Assembly (NCBI RefSeq): GCF_000350225.1
Contig: NW_005179081.1
Location: 22,548 to 86,547 of the forward strand
Direction: 5' to 3'
DNA length: 64,000 nucleotides
DNA from: Chondrus crispus
Lineage: Eukaryota > Rhodophyta > Florideophyceae > Gigartinales > Gigartinaceae
The stretch's first letter is position 1. Every line of letters begins with the position of its first letter. The notes beneath the pieces were generated by a model that was not told where the DNA came from, ran no database searches, and worked only from the letters and a program-made list of their open reading frames with translations. Below, piece by piece: positions 1-8,680 of this stretch. The position numbers and the translations under genes are program-made.

Positions 1-438
1 CTCATCAGGAGGAACAAACTCCATTATCATTGCACTTTGAAGAGCTTCAATTGAATCCGGTTTCTCATTTCTATCCTCCAGATTCATCAACCATACGGCT
101 GCGGAGTCAGTAAAGTAGCATTCAGTTAGTGCGAGCAGCCTTTCCTCCGTAATTTCTTAAAAAGCTCCTGCCTTCTTGACATTATATATGAAACTCTTCA
201 CTTTCGAAGACGTGCGGTTCTCGGCTTCTCCGTTGTCAAAGGGGATAGATGGAGCTTTGATAGATGATGAAGCTCTATTCTGCTGCGAAGGTGTGGGTGG
301 AGGCACATACGTGCTTTGGAGCTCAGAAATAGTCTGCGTCTGGGCTTCAATCACTCTTTGGTGATCAGTGACCCTGCTTTCGAGCTCCTGGAGGCGTTCC
401 ATGAGAGCGTCCTGTGCAATTGTTCGCGTTCTTGGCAT
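1..438 (-). pseudogene. Ty3/Gypsy-type gag fragment with an in-frame stop, runs off the window start
   Basis: This is the N-terminal part of a retrotransposon capsid (gag) gene. It starts at an ATG at 436-438. The first 93 codons hold a coiled-coil stretch (LQELESRVTDHQRVIEAQ) and a Pro/Ser linker. A TAA at 157-159 then interrupts the frame. The same frame continues without a shift to base 1 and reads like the retrotransposon gag core, with ITEERLLALTECYF, AAVWLMNL and a C-terminal MEFVPPDE. Those features fit the gag family pattern of a hydrophobic helix, an A..W motif and a final F.P. No LTR could be placed beside it. It is unlike the other gags in this window, so it is probably another Gypsy lineage. 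A sequencing error in the stop codon cannot be excluded. Confidence 0.7.
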
Positions 439-1323
439 TCGTTTCAGCCTGAACGTTACTCTTAGATGCTACCAAGTGTAATAAAGTTGCTCCAACTAAC
501 AACTTTACTTCCGACAATAAAACAACACGCACGATTCTACGAACGTGTCTTGTCCCATCTCGAGGTTCGCCTCTATCTCATACTGTTCACAGCCTTTCGA
601 GACATGTGAACCTTGACACGAAACTGAATACGAAAATATGCCGTGGCGACCGTTTCTGTATTGGTATTCAGAATCCATCACGTGACACCTCTAAGCGGGC
701 GGTATCTTTCGAGAGCGGGGGCACCCACTCTCTTACAGTAACTGCATGCAGTGCCTCTAATACCACAATTGCTCAAATTTACTTGGGGTCTGGGAAATAT
801 CAATAAAACAGTGAATTAAGTGTGTAACTAAAAGATCAATGCACATGAATCGCATAGTTGTACTTCATATCTGCAACCGCGAGGTAACTTTCAAAAATTG
901 AAAATCCCGCTTTTTGTGAGAAGTACCTCACAATTACAGTTTAGCTAAAACTAAACCATGTCATATAGAACAACTGCGCAGTTAACAGAAAAACCCCACT
1001 TCTCACCCTTCTTGCCCAGTCCTTCTTTACCAAAGCGTTTTTCATTCCGCCCCATTTCAAAAATAAATCCCTCTCACGCTGGTCAAGACTTCTCTGAAAT
1101 CCTTCGACGTCACTTCAAGGACATATCAAATCATACAGAGTGAAGGCTTGATAGATTGAACCCAAAATGGGGCGCACGATAGAAGCCCACTTAGTTCAGT
1201 GTAACGAGGCCTTTCACAGTAGGGATCATAGGTCCAGCCGGCAATACAAATGACAGAACGCAGGACGGCGCCCATTCAGCATTCAGTAGTGCCAAAACTG
1301 CACCTAAAGGCTACTACACACTA
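439..1323. other. No gene seen; probable leader or LTR of the gag fragment plus unassigned DNA
   Basis: Only short frames without recognisable motifs are present. The part next to the gag start is probably the leader or 5' LTR of that element, but I could not find paired LTR ends. Confidence 0.3.
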
Positions 1324-2554
1324 TGGATAGCATTTATGAGGCGGTTCATCGAGAGGCTTCTCAGGCTCTAAAAGCCGAGCAAAGCACTACTGAGGCAGCG
1401 GCACAATCCGTTCCAGTGACTGTGATAAAGACTGCGAAAAAGGGAAGCGGATTAGCTTTTGGGATCATAGACAAGCTCTGACAATCCCTATATTTGCTCC
1501 TGATGGAAAACGACGATCGTAAATCGCCAAACGCTCCAATAAGTACCCATAGGCACAGAAAGATCTAGCAGTCCATTTATGCGTTCAAAACGTGCCTTTA
1601 CGGCGTTGATCAGCAACGCGCGAAGTATTGGTGCAACCGACTGCCACAACGGATCGCCTCTGAAGCGCAAACGGATGAAATCTGGGTCTTATCCTCAGCT
1701 TTAGAAAGCCATAGAAGCGTATATGAACTATTTCGTACAGTAGTTACGGCAAGAATCTCCATTCAGAGAGAGCGTCGAGCGCGAAAGATCTCTCAGTATT
1801 CCGGACAGTATGATCTCTACCTCAATCGAGGAAGCGTCGTTTGAAAATGCGGGAATGGGCGAGAGTTGCGTGATGAGGCCCGGCAGATGCAATTATTCGT
1901 CGCAAGCCGTGGATGTTCTGAACGGTTTATAGTTCGCAATAGATTTACGTCCAGAAGGGGGTAGGAAACGCCAAGCGTTTCGAAAAATAATTCGTGGAAG
2001 AGCAAGACACCAAAAGGAAAAAGACCTTGCGCACTTCCCACTTTCTTCTATTATGAACATTGAAGAAGTGGCGGTTTTATACAGAGCTTCTCCAAGTTGA
2101 TGCATTTCGGAAAAACTTCACTGCGTACAAACGCACAAAAGACCGTTTAACAGCAGTGCGTAGGGTTTTTGCAGACAGCTGCAAGGCTCCACTGGCCATT
2201 ACTAGCAAGTTGAAACGACCTAGAAGCTTCCCAAGACATTTTAACAGCCGTAGGGACCTTAAATTACACTACATGGCACAAAAGAAGCCTGGTAAACGAA
2301 GAGCATTTGGAGCCAAATTGTCAACGGATATGACAAATGTGCTCGCCTGGCAGGAAATTCGTTCATTGAGGTTGTCGATAACTGTTCTGCTCTGAACATT
2401 GTACATTGAATGTTCTAACTTTAAGTGCTCTTTTCTCCCTCCAAAGTTAACATCGCATCTACAACCCGTCGATGCTGCCATTGGCCGATCTTTCAAGTGT
2501 CATTGCCGTTTATTAGTGCAACATATTCTCAGTGTAATGGATGGGCGAATATAA
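1324..2554 (+). pseudogene. Decayed pogo/Tigger-like (Tc1/mariner superfamily) transposase
   Basis: Cut-and-paste transposase relic spread over several frames. An ATG at 1324 opens a 53-codon frame. Near 1866-1961 another frame reads LRDEARQMQLF then FVASRGCSERFIVRNRF, which fits the Tc5/CENP-B type helix-turn-helix of pogo transposases. At 2053 MNIEEVAVLYRASPS resembles the segment around the first catalytic Asp, where the family usually has N-x-DET; here the residues are E-E. From about 2105 a third frame reads KRTKDRLTAVRRVFADSC and KRPRSF, matching the R-L-T and PRCF blocks. At 2411 FKCSFLPPKLTSHLQPVD matches the FLPPNTTS-LQPLD block. There are at least two frameshifts and several stops, so it cannot make active protein. 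No terminal inverted repeats were recognised. Confidence 0.75.
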
Positions 2555-2638
2555 AGAAACACCTCTGAGCGAGAGCGATTTAACATTCGGAAGGTTGTGA
2601 CTGTGTACGATGCGGTGAGATTAATGTCCAAAGCTTGG

Positions 2639-3267
2639 TGTAGCATAAACACCCCCAGCGGCGGAGGGGTGTAGCTGACAGTCCGACGGTGACCCTTGAT
2701 CGGCGGAAGATGGGGGACTCCTCCTGCTCACGGAACCGGGCACGAGCCCGGTAGCAGTGTGGTAGAGCCGGTCGGGATAGGTCGCGTGCACGCACGAGCG
2801 GATCGACGCCTCGACGCCGCGGAGCAGCGCTGGGTGAAGTACCAGCGCTGACGGGCTGAGGCGGATCCCGGCTCGCCCGCGTGTCGCGCAACCTGACCCG
2901 TGCCGGTTCCTAACTAAAAAGGCCTGCGAAGGTGTTGCCTAATTAGAGTAAGCTGGACGGCTGCTCGGCGGTCGTGGATCGTGACCAAGCTACCTTGGTC
3001 CCCCCCGACGGCGCCCTTCCTCCTATTTAATGTACAAGTCGAAGTTATCATATTATAGTACAGTACCGTGCTACTGTACCAGTGCGGGTCGTCCCGCACT
3101 GTAATACTGTCAGCCATCGGGCTGACAGCACACGTGTCGTACACGTGTGCTGGCGCGCGCGGTGTAAGATATGCTCGCGCGCACGCTGTAAGGTCCGTAC
3201 CTTACAGCGAGATCTAGATCTAATTGCAAATCTAATGTGTACAGTAGTCGTCGGCAATTATGCCACA
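2639..3267 (-). repeat. LTR, family A (3' LTR of the minus-strand Gypsy element)
   Basis: A 629-bp unit bounded by TGTAGCAT and ATGCCACA, an almost perfect short inverted repeat with TG...CA ends. The same unit lies in the opposite orientation at 35077-35706, with nearly the same length and clear base-by-base similarity throughout. A polypurine tract abuts its right end, so it serves as the 3' LTR of an element on the minus strand. It contains two CACGTG motifs near 3131 and 3142. Confidence 0.85.
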
Positions 3268-3280
3268 TCGCCCCCCACTT
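3268..3280 (-). promoter_or_regulatory. Polypurine tract
   Basis: On the minus strand this reads AAGTGGGGGGCGA directly before the first TG of the LTR, the normal place and composition of the plus-strand primer of an LTR element. Confidence 0.7.
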
Positions 3281-3995
3281 AACGGTGAACGTCCGCGTTC
3301 ACTCTGGCTTGTAGAAGTGGCCATGTCGATCACCGTAACTGAGCGGGACGTGTCCGAGATCGTGCGCGCGTCGTTGATTCCATTGGGTTCACGCTCGCTC
3401 CGTCGTCTTGCTATTGCTCCTTTCCCCCTTCGTCGCCTCTCCGTCATCGGTGGCTTCCCGTGTCACCTCACCTTCCGCTTCGTCTCACCGGCTCTTCCTT
3501 TCCTCCGCGTATTCGCATTTCATTCGCCTCGCGTCGTCCGTCCCCTGTTCCCTGCCAGAGGCCCGCCGTGGTCCTTCCTCTCATCGTACGACCCTAGCGC
3601 TTGCTCGTCGATGTCGGTGCCGCGCGAGAATCCGTCGGGAGCCCCGGGGGCGGTCCCATCTCCGACCGTAGGTCGTGTCTCCCGGGAATAAGACATTTCC
3701 CATCAACTCGGGGCGCTGTCGCTACCTCGCGTCACTCTACCACCGTTCCAAAAGTCGCGGAGCGCCGGGGACTCGACTCCGTCGATCGAGTTGGTTCCCG
3801 CCTCGGCGCCCCTGGTCGAGCGTGCGTCCGACGCCTTCGTCGTTCGGGCGTCACCTCCGATGAGGGAGAGAGACGACCGCGTGACGAGGTGGTTCGGGTC
3901 GCCCCTCGAGCGATCCGCCCCGCTTCCCGTCGAGCGCCGTCAATTTCCGTGGCGTCGGTTCGCCCTCTGTAGGGGAAGGAGGTCGTTTCGTCGCC

Positions 3996-6900
3996 TCAGC
4001 GGGCGTTTGCCGCGTTTTGATATGAGGAGTCAACCGCGGTTGACCAGTGAGGAGGGCTTCCCGGGGACAGGGGGAGGGGTTGACCGAAGGTACACATAGA
4101 CGCAAATTTGGTGACGTACCTCCCGGCGATCTCCTCTGTACCCGGCGGCGTCTCATTGGGGCAGCGAGTGGAGTCCGCGGTCACCGCCGGTGCGGCGGGC
4201 TCCGTTGGGGGTATTTGCTTCCGAATTTTTCCCGAGTCCCGTGTCCACGTGTCCTGTGGCCTAGCGGTGAAGGTACGCGTTCGTTCGCTCGGCGACTTAT
4301 CGTCGTTCGGGGCGCCGGTCGCTCGCCGGGGGCGGGGCGCGGTACGCCTCGTCTCCAGGGCATGCGTGCCGCGGTGACCCGGCGACTCTAACCGTGACGG
4401 TAGCCGTGGGGGAGGGAGTCCCTCCTTAGACACGGATCCTTCGCCTACAGTTGCGGATCTCCTACTCCATTGGGAAATGACCCGGGCGTGCGTGCCGTCT
4501 CGGAGAGCGTGCAGTAATCCCGATGCAGTAGGGCCCCCTTTGGGATGGATAATTGATTTCGACCTTGAGGGTCGTGTGGTTTTCGCGCCCTGCGTCGCGT
4601 TTTCGATCTCGTTCTTATCGCGAGTAGTGTCTTCGTCCTCAGGATCTGTTGACCTTGGCGGAGATATATCCGGGTTACCTGTGACGAGGTCGTTTCTCAG
4701 CGGGCGGGGAGGTGCCCCGGCGGGGATGAAGGTAGACGCGTCGCCGTCGGTTGGCGTAAGGGACGAGGGTTCGGCGTCGGCGGGTATGGCCCGTAGTGGG
4801 GGAGCCTTCACAATGCGGTCTCTCGAGACTCTATCTTTCAGGCCTGTAGTCCGGACAATGGTCACTGTATGCTCGTCGAGCGCCACCACCGGGAACGGTC
4901 CTTCCGTCCGTGGGGCTAACTTGTTATTGACCAGGTCCTTATCCGTCTTCTCATCCACTCGCAGCGATGTCTCTCGCTCGATGATGACTTGATGACCAAT
5001 TGAGTAGTGCGGTGTCGGCGTCCGCAATCTCTTGTCGAAATCGCGTTTATAGCGGTCTTGACCGGCGAGCAGCGTGTCGCGAGCTGTTGACATTAGCCCG
5101 CATAACCACGTTAAGAAACGGAGCTTATATTGCGTCCGCGAGACATCCTGTTCCAGTGTAGGGGTTTGTTGGATGGAAAGCGGCGACGGTGTCCGGGACA
5201 ACACAAGATCAAACGGCTTCATACCGATCATGCGATTCACGGTACAATTGTAACCGTAGGTTAGCGCGTCCTTGAACTGGTCCCAATCGCGTTGGTTGTC
5301 GGCTAGGTAGTGCCGTAGGGAGGACACCAGGGTGCGGTTGAACCTCTCCACTTGTCCACTAGCTTGTGGGTGATAAGCTGTGGTAAACACGCTTTCGACG
5401 CGGAGGATTTTGCACACGGCAAGGAAGAACCTTGACGTGAATTGACTCCCATTGTCGGAGAGTAGTTTCACTGGGGCTCCGTATACGAAGACCCAGTGTG
5501 TGACGAACGCCTGAGCAACGGTCTCGGCGGTAATTCTCTTAAGCGGCACCGTTCGGGTCAGCTTTGAGTAACGATCAGATATTACCAAGAGGTATCGATT
5601 GCCTCTTGGTGTTCTCGGGAGTTCGCCTCGGATGTCAATAGCGATAAACTCCAAGGGTCCCATCGGAGGGAACGTTTTCAACTTCGCGTTGTGCTTACGC
5701 AATTTAATGCGCGCTTTCGCACAGTCGGAGCACCTTCTGACTGTGGCGTATGCGTCGAGGGACATACTCGGCCAGTAGTACCGTTGTCTTAATGTGTAGA
5801 ACAGACGCCTGCCTCCGGGATGTCCCAAGGCGGCGGGGTAATGCGCCAGATACAACACTCGCTCGCGCAGAGTGGTTGGTACGACGATTTGCTCAACACC
5901 GTCAAGGTGCGCTTTCCGACAAAGTACCCCTTCCTTGTTCATGAAGAACTTGGAGAGGCAAATTTGGGCCACCCCCTCCCCCTTATTAAGATGGGAAGCG
6001 ATCTCCTTACAGAACGGGTCGGAGTGTTGAGCGAGTACAATCTCGTCGTGTGTAATCGCGGCCTTGGAAGCCGGGGGGGCGAGGGCGAAGCATCCGTCGT
6101 GAATGTCGTCGTCCCACTCCTCGGGTTCCACTTCCGGCTTGTCTTCGTGAAACTCCAAGACGGAGAAGCACGGTATTTCTTCGTCGATGGGGACGGTTGT
6201 GCCCCCTGTAGACGGTATTCGACTGAGGGCGTCGGCGAGACAATTCTTGATGCCCTTCACGTACGTGACGTCGAAGTCAAACTCGGCTAGGCGCAAGCGC
6301 CACCGTGCTAGCCGCCCGCTTGCATCGGCGAGATTCATTAGCCAGCGAAGGGAATGATGGTCGGTGTTAACCGTGAATCGCTCGCGTTCCAAGTAAGGAC
6401 GCAGCGTCTGAATGGCCCATACAATGGCCAAACATTCTTTCTCCGTCGTGGAGTAATTCATTTCCGCCGACGAGAGCGTTCGCGACCAGAACCCGACAAG
6501 GTATCTATTACCATCCTCGTGTTGCTGTAATAACATGCAACCGAGTTGGGCGTCGGATGCATCCGTCTCGAGGGAATACGGTAGCCCCAGCCGCGGTAGT
6601 CGCAAGATCGGCGGGGAAATCAGGCAAGTCTTCAGAGCTTCGAAGGCAGACCTGCGGTCTTCGTCCAGTTCGGGGAGCCGATCGGGCTCCCCCTTCTTGA
6701 GCATGGACGTCAACGACGCCGCAATCTTGGCGAAGTGGTCGACGAAACGTCGGTACACGTTACACATACCCAGAAACGAGCGGAGCTCGGTCTGGGTTCG
6801 TGGCGGCTTGGCCTCGGCCAAGGCCAAGACATTCTTCGGGTGGACATGAAGTTCCCCGGGTCGAATGATGTGGCCCAGGTACTCCACGGAGTCCTGAAAG

Positions 6901-7742
6901 AATTTGCACTTGTTCAATTTCAGTGATAACCCCTCTTGTTGTAACGCAGAGAGTATAACCTTGACATCCTTGAGATGAGTTTCATAATCCTTCGAGAATA
7001 TGATAATGTCATCTAGATAGATGAGGCTCTTCCATCGGTATCCGGAGAGGAGAATGTCCAACATCCGTTGGAATGTGGCGGGCGCGTTCATTAGCCCGAA
7101 CGGCATTCGGTTAAATTGATAAGTACCCGCATGACAAGTGAACGTGGTTTTCGGACGGTCTTCTTCCGCAACGGGGATTTGCCAATAACCCGAGTTACAG
7201 TCTAGAGTTGTGAACACGTTCGCTTCGCCGAGCGAGTCCAGACACTCGTCCATGCGAGGAATCGGGTAAGTGTCCCGTACTGTCATCGCGTTCAAGCGTC
7301 TGTAATCGACGCAGAAGCGGAGGGATCCGTCCGGTTTGGGGATGAGAACCACCGGGGATGCCCACTCTGATTGTGATCGGGAGATGACCCCGCTTGAGAT
7401 CATCCCATCCTCGGCGTGTTGTTCGGCTTGTCGAGACCGTGGTCCAGCCAGATATGGCTGACATCGAAACGGCTTCGAGCCGGGGTTGAGTTCGATCCGG
7501 TGCTGCGTAGCCCGGACTTCCCCGAGATCGCCACTCCACATACGGGAGTACGGCGTAAGCATGTCACGTACTCGCGTGCGGACGTGCGACGGCAGATGTT
7601 GGAGGGAGACAGCGTCAATATCTTGCGGTTCTTCCTTCGACGAAGCCGGGGGGAGCTTCTCCCCCTTCTCAGATTGGGGCTTGTCCCCATCTGTAAATTC
7701 CGCCGCTAGGAGGGCGTCGAGAGGCATCGCGGTGCGTATCAT
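3996..7742 (-). CDS. pol: Gypsy pol: reverse transcriptase, RNase H and integrase
   Basis: A 1248-codon frame encoding the enzymes that copy and insert the element. The RT region has SEWASPVVLIPKPDGS, VDYRRLNAMT, MPFGLMNAPATFQ and the catalytic YLDD. RNase H follows with TDASDAQLG, TEKECLA and TDHHSL. The integrase begins with an H-H-C-C zinc module (HPGGRRLFYTLRQRYYW, CSDCAK) and then shows the core with the AIDI Asp, the SDNGSQFTS Asp and the HPQASGQVERFNR Glu. After the integrase there are about 300 Pro/Arg/Thr-rich residues in which I see no chromodomain, unlike the family-B elements here. The frame is continuous with the protease upstream apart from the TGA at 7803-7805, so this is the lower part of a broken pr-pol. 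Overlapping plus-strand frames are shadows of it. Confidence 0.93.
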   Translation of the reverse strand: MIRTAMPLDALLAAEFTDGDKPQSEKGEKLPPASSKEEPQDIDAVSLQHLPSHVRTRVRDMLTPYSRMWSGDLGEVRATQHRIELNPGSKPFRCQPYLAGPRSRQAEQHAEDGMISSGVISRSQSEWASPVVLIPKPDGSLRFCVDYRRLNAMTVRDTYPIPRMDECLDSLGEANVFTTLDCNSGYWQIPVAEEDRPKTTFTCHAGTYQFNRMPFGLMNAPATFQRMLDILLSGYRWKSLIYLDDIIIFSKDYETHLKDVKVILSALQQEGLSLKLNKCKFFQDSVEYLGHIIRPGELHVHPKNVLALAEAKPPRTQTELRSFLGMCNVYRRFVDHFAKIAASLTSMLKKGEPDRLPELDEDRRSAFEALKTCLISPPILRLPRLGLPYSLETDASDAQLGCMLLQQHEDGNRYLVGFWSRTLSSAEMNYSTTEKECLAIVWAIQTLRPYLERERFTVNTDHHSLRWLMNLADASGRLARWRLRLAEFDFDVTYVKGIKNCLADALSRIPSTGGTTVPIDEEIPCFSVLEFHEDKPEVEPEEWDDDIHDGCFALAPPASKAAITHDEIVLAQHSDPFCKEIASHLNKGEGVAQICLSKFFMNKEGVLCRKAHLDGVEQIVVPTTLRERVLYLAHYPAALGHPGGRRLFYTLRQRYYWPSMSLDAYATVRRCSDCAKARIKLRKHNAKLKTFPPMGPLEFIAIDIRGELPRTPRGNRYLLVISDRYSKLTRTVPLKRITAETVAQAFVTHWVFVYGAPVKLLSDNGSQFTSRFFLAVCKILRVESVFTTAYHPQASGQVERFNRTLVSSLRHYLADNQRDWDQFKDALTYGYNCTVNRMIGMKPFDLVLSRTPSPLSIQQTPTLEQDVSRTQYKLRFLTWLCGLMSTARDTLLAGQDRYKRDFDKRLRTPTPHYSIGHQVIIERETSLRVDEKTDKDLVNNKLAPRTEGPFPVVALDEHTVTIVRTTGLKDRVSRDRIVKAPPLRAIPADAEPSSLTPTDGDASTFIPAGAPPRPLRNDLVTGNPDISPPRSTDPEDEDTTRDKNEIENATQGAKTTRPSRSKSIIHPKGGPTASGLLHALRDGTHARVISQWSRRSATVGEGSVSKEGLPPPRLPSRLESPGHRGTHALETRRTAPRPRRATGAPNDDKSPSERTRTFTARPQDTWTRDSGKIRKQIPPTEPAAPAVTADSTRCPNETPPGTEEIAGRYVTKFASMCTFGQPLPLSPGSPPHWSTAVDSSYQNAANAR

Positions 7743-7802
7743 GGCACGCGGATGAGGGGTAACGTACCCCAGAACCTGGTTCTTCGAGAGGCGCTTTGGG
7801 GC

Positions 7803-8411
7803 TCAGGCGAAGTTGGCTACCAAGACCTTGAGCTCTCGAGGTGCGGTGATGTGCGCGACCCCATTCGACAGGGAGACGCGGTGTTCCGCATATAGCTGGG
7901 GGTTGGGTTCCAATACGGAAAGACCCGTACGACCGTTAGTAACATGCACCCAGGCTTGCGTCTCGGGTGGTATGATAACCGGACGAGAAACCTTGAGTTT
8001 GGGGGAAACTCGACCCGGGTCGTTTTCATACTCCTGCTCCGAGGGGAGCGGAGGTGCTTCGGCTCGGCGAGTTGCCGGTTTTCTGACGACTGGGACTTTC
8101 GTCCCATCATCGAGCTCGACCACCTTCCGACGTGGATAGATGGCCTCGACAAACTTGTCGTTAAAGTCACAGCCCAGGATGACGGGGGCTGCCACGCGCT
8201 CGCACACGATGAACTTGCATTTCATGGTGCGAGTGGCTAGTCGAACAACGAGGGTGATGGACCCGCTTGTTCGTAACGGCCGCCCATTCGCATCAGCGAT
8301 CGTCGGGACTTCCCCCGGTTCGATTAAGCTCTCCCATCCTTTGGGCAGGGTGTCGGCGCGGACAAAATTGGAGCCGGCACCCGTGTCCAGGATGGTAAGT
8401 TGACGCACCAT
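7803..8411 (-). CDS. Gypsy aspartic protease (N-terminal part of pol)
   Basis: Retropepsin-type protease that cuts the polyproteins. The active-site motif LTILDTGAGSNFV lies close to the ATG at 8411, and a second conserved block reads PVILGCDFNDKFVEAIYP. The frame is also open upstream of this ATG, back to a TGA at 8523-8525. The sequence there (RNYKVYADLG) matches the same place in element B1 (KNYKVYADIG), so the true start lies further up. The C-terminal VLVANFA is followed by TGA and then by sequence in the same frame that lines up with B1 (VLVANFRTYPVR...), so the stop is probably a point mutation inside pr-pol. The frame is -1 relative to gag. Confidence 0.85.
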   Translation of the reverse strand: MVRQLTILDTGAGSNFVRADTLPKGWESLIEPGEVPTIADANGRPLRTSGSITLVVRLATRTMKCKFIVCERVAAPVILGCDFNDKFVEAIYPRRKVVELDDGTKVPVVRKPATRRAEAPPLPSEQEYENDPGRVSPKLKVSRPVIIPPETQAWVHVTNGRTGLSVLEPNPQLYAEHRVSLSNGVAHITAPRELKVLVANFA

Positions 8412-8680
8412 GATGGAGGTGGTGATCCCAAGGTCGGCGTAGACCTTGTAATTACGTCGAGACTGTGTACAAACTGGCTCGACGGCCTTGTCGTCGGGGG
8501 AACGCCTCCCGTTGTTAAGACGTCACGGTCGGCGGAGCGTCCCCATGCCCGTCGGATCGGGGTTGGAGGGGCTCGCTTGGCGAGCGTGTCTCCACCCCAT
8601 GACGCGGATCGCCGGTTTCGGGGGCGGAGGTGACGCGGTGTCCCGCGATGGAATGTCAGCGATTTTCAGCTGTGGGTCTC

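Noticed and set aside
2580..2891. A 103-codon minus frame that resembles an 89-codon plus frame at 35454-35723
   Set aside because: Both are translations of the two family-A LTR copies; the likeness is that of the repeat, not of a protein gene.
4477..4992. A 171-codon plus frame, and other plus frames between 3260 and 10805
   Set aside because: They lie opposite gag-pol of element C and reflect its GC-rich codons; none has a domain.
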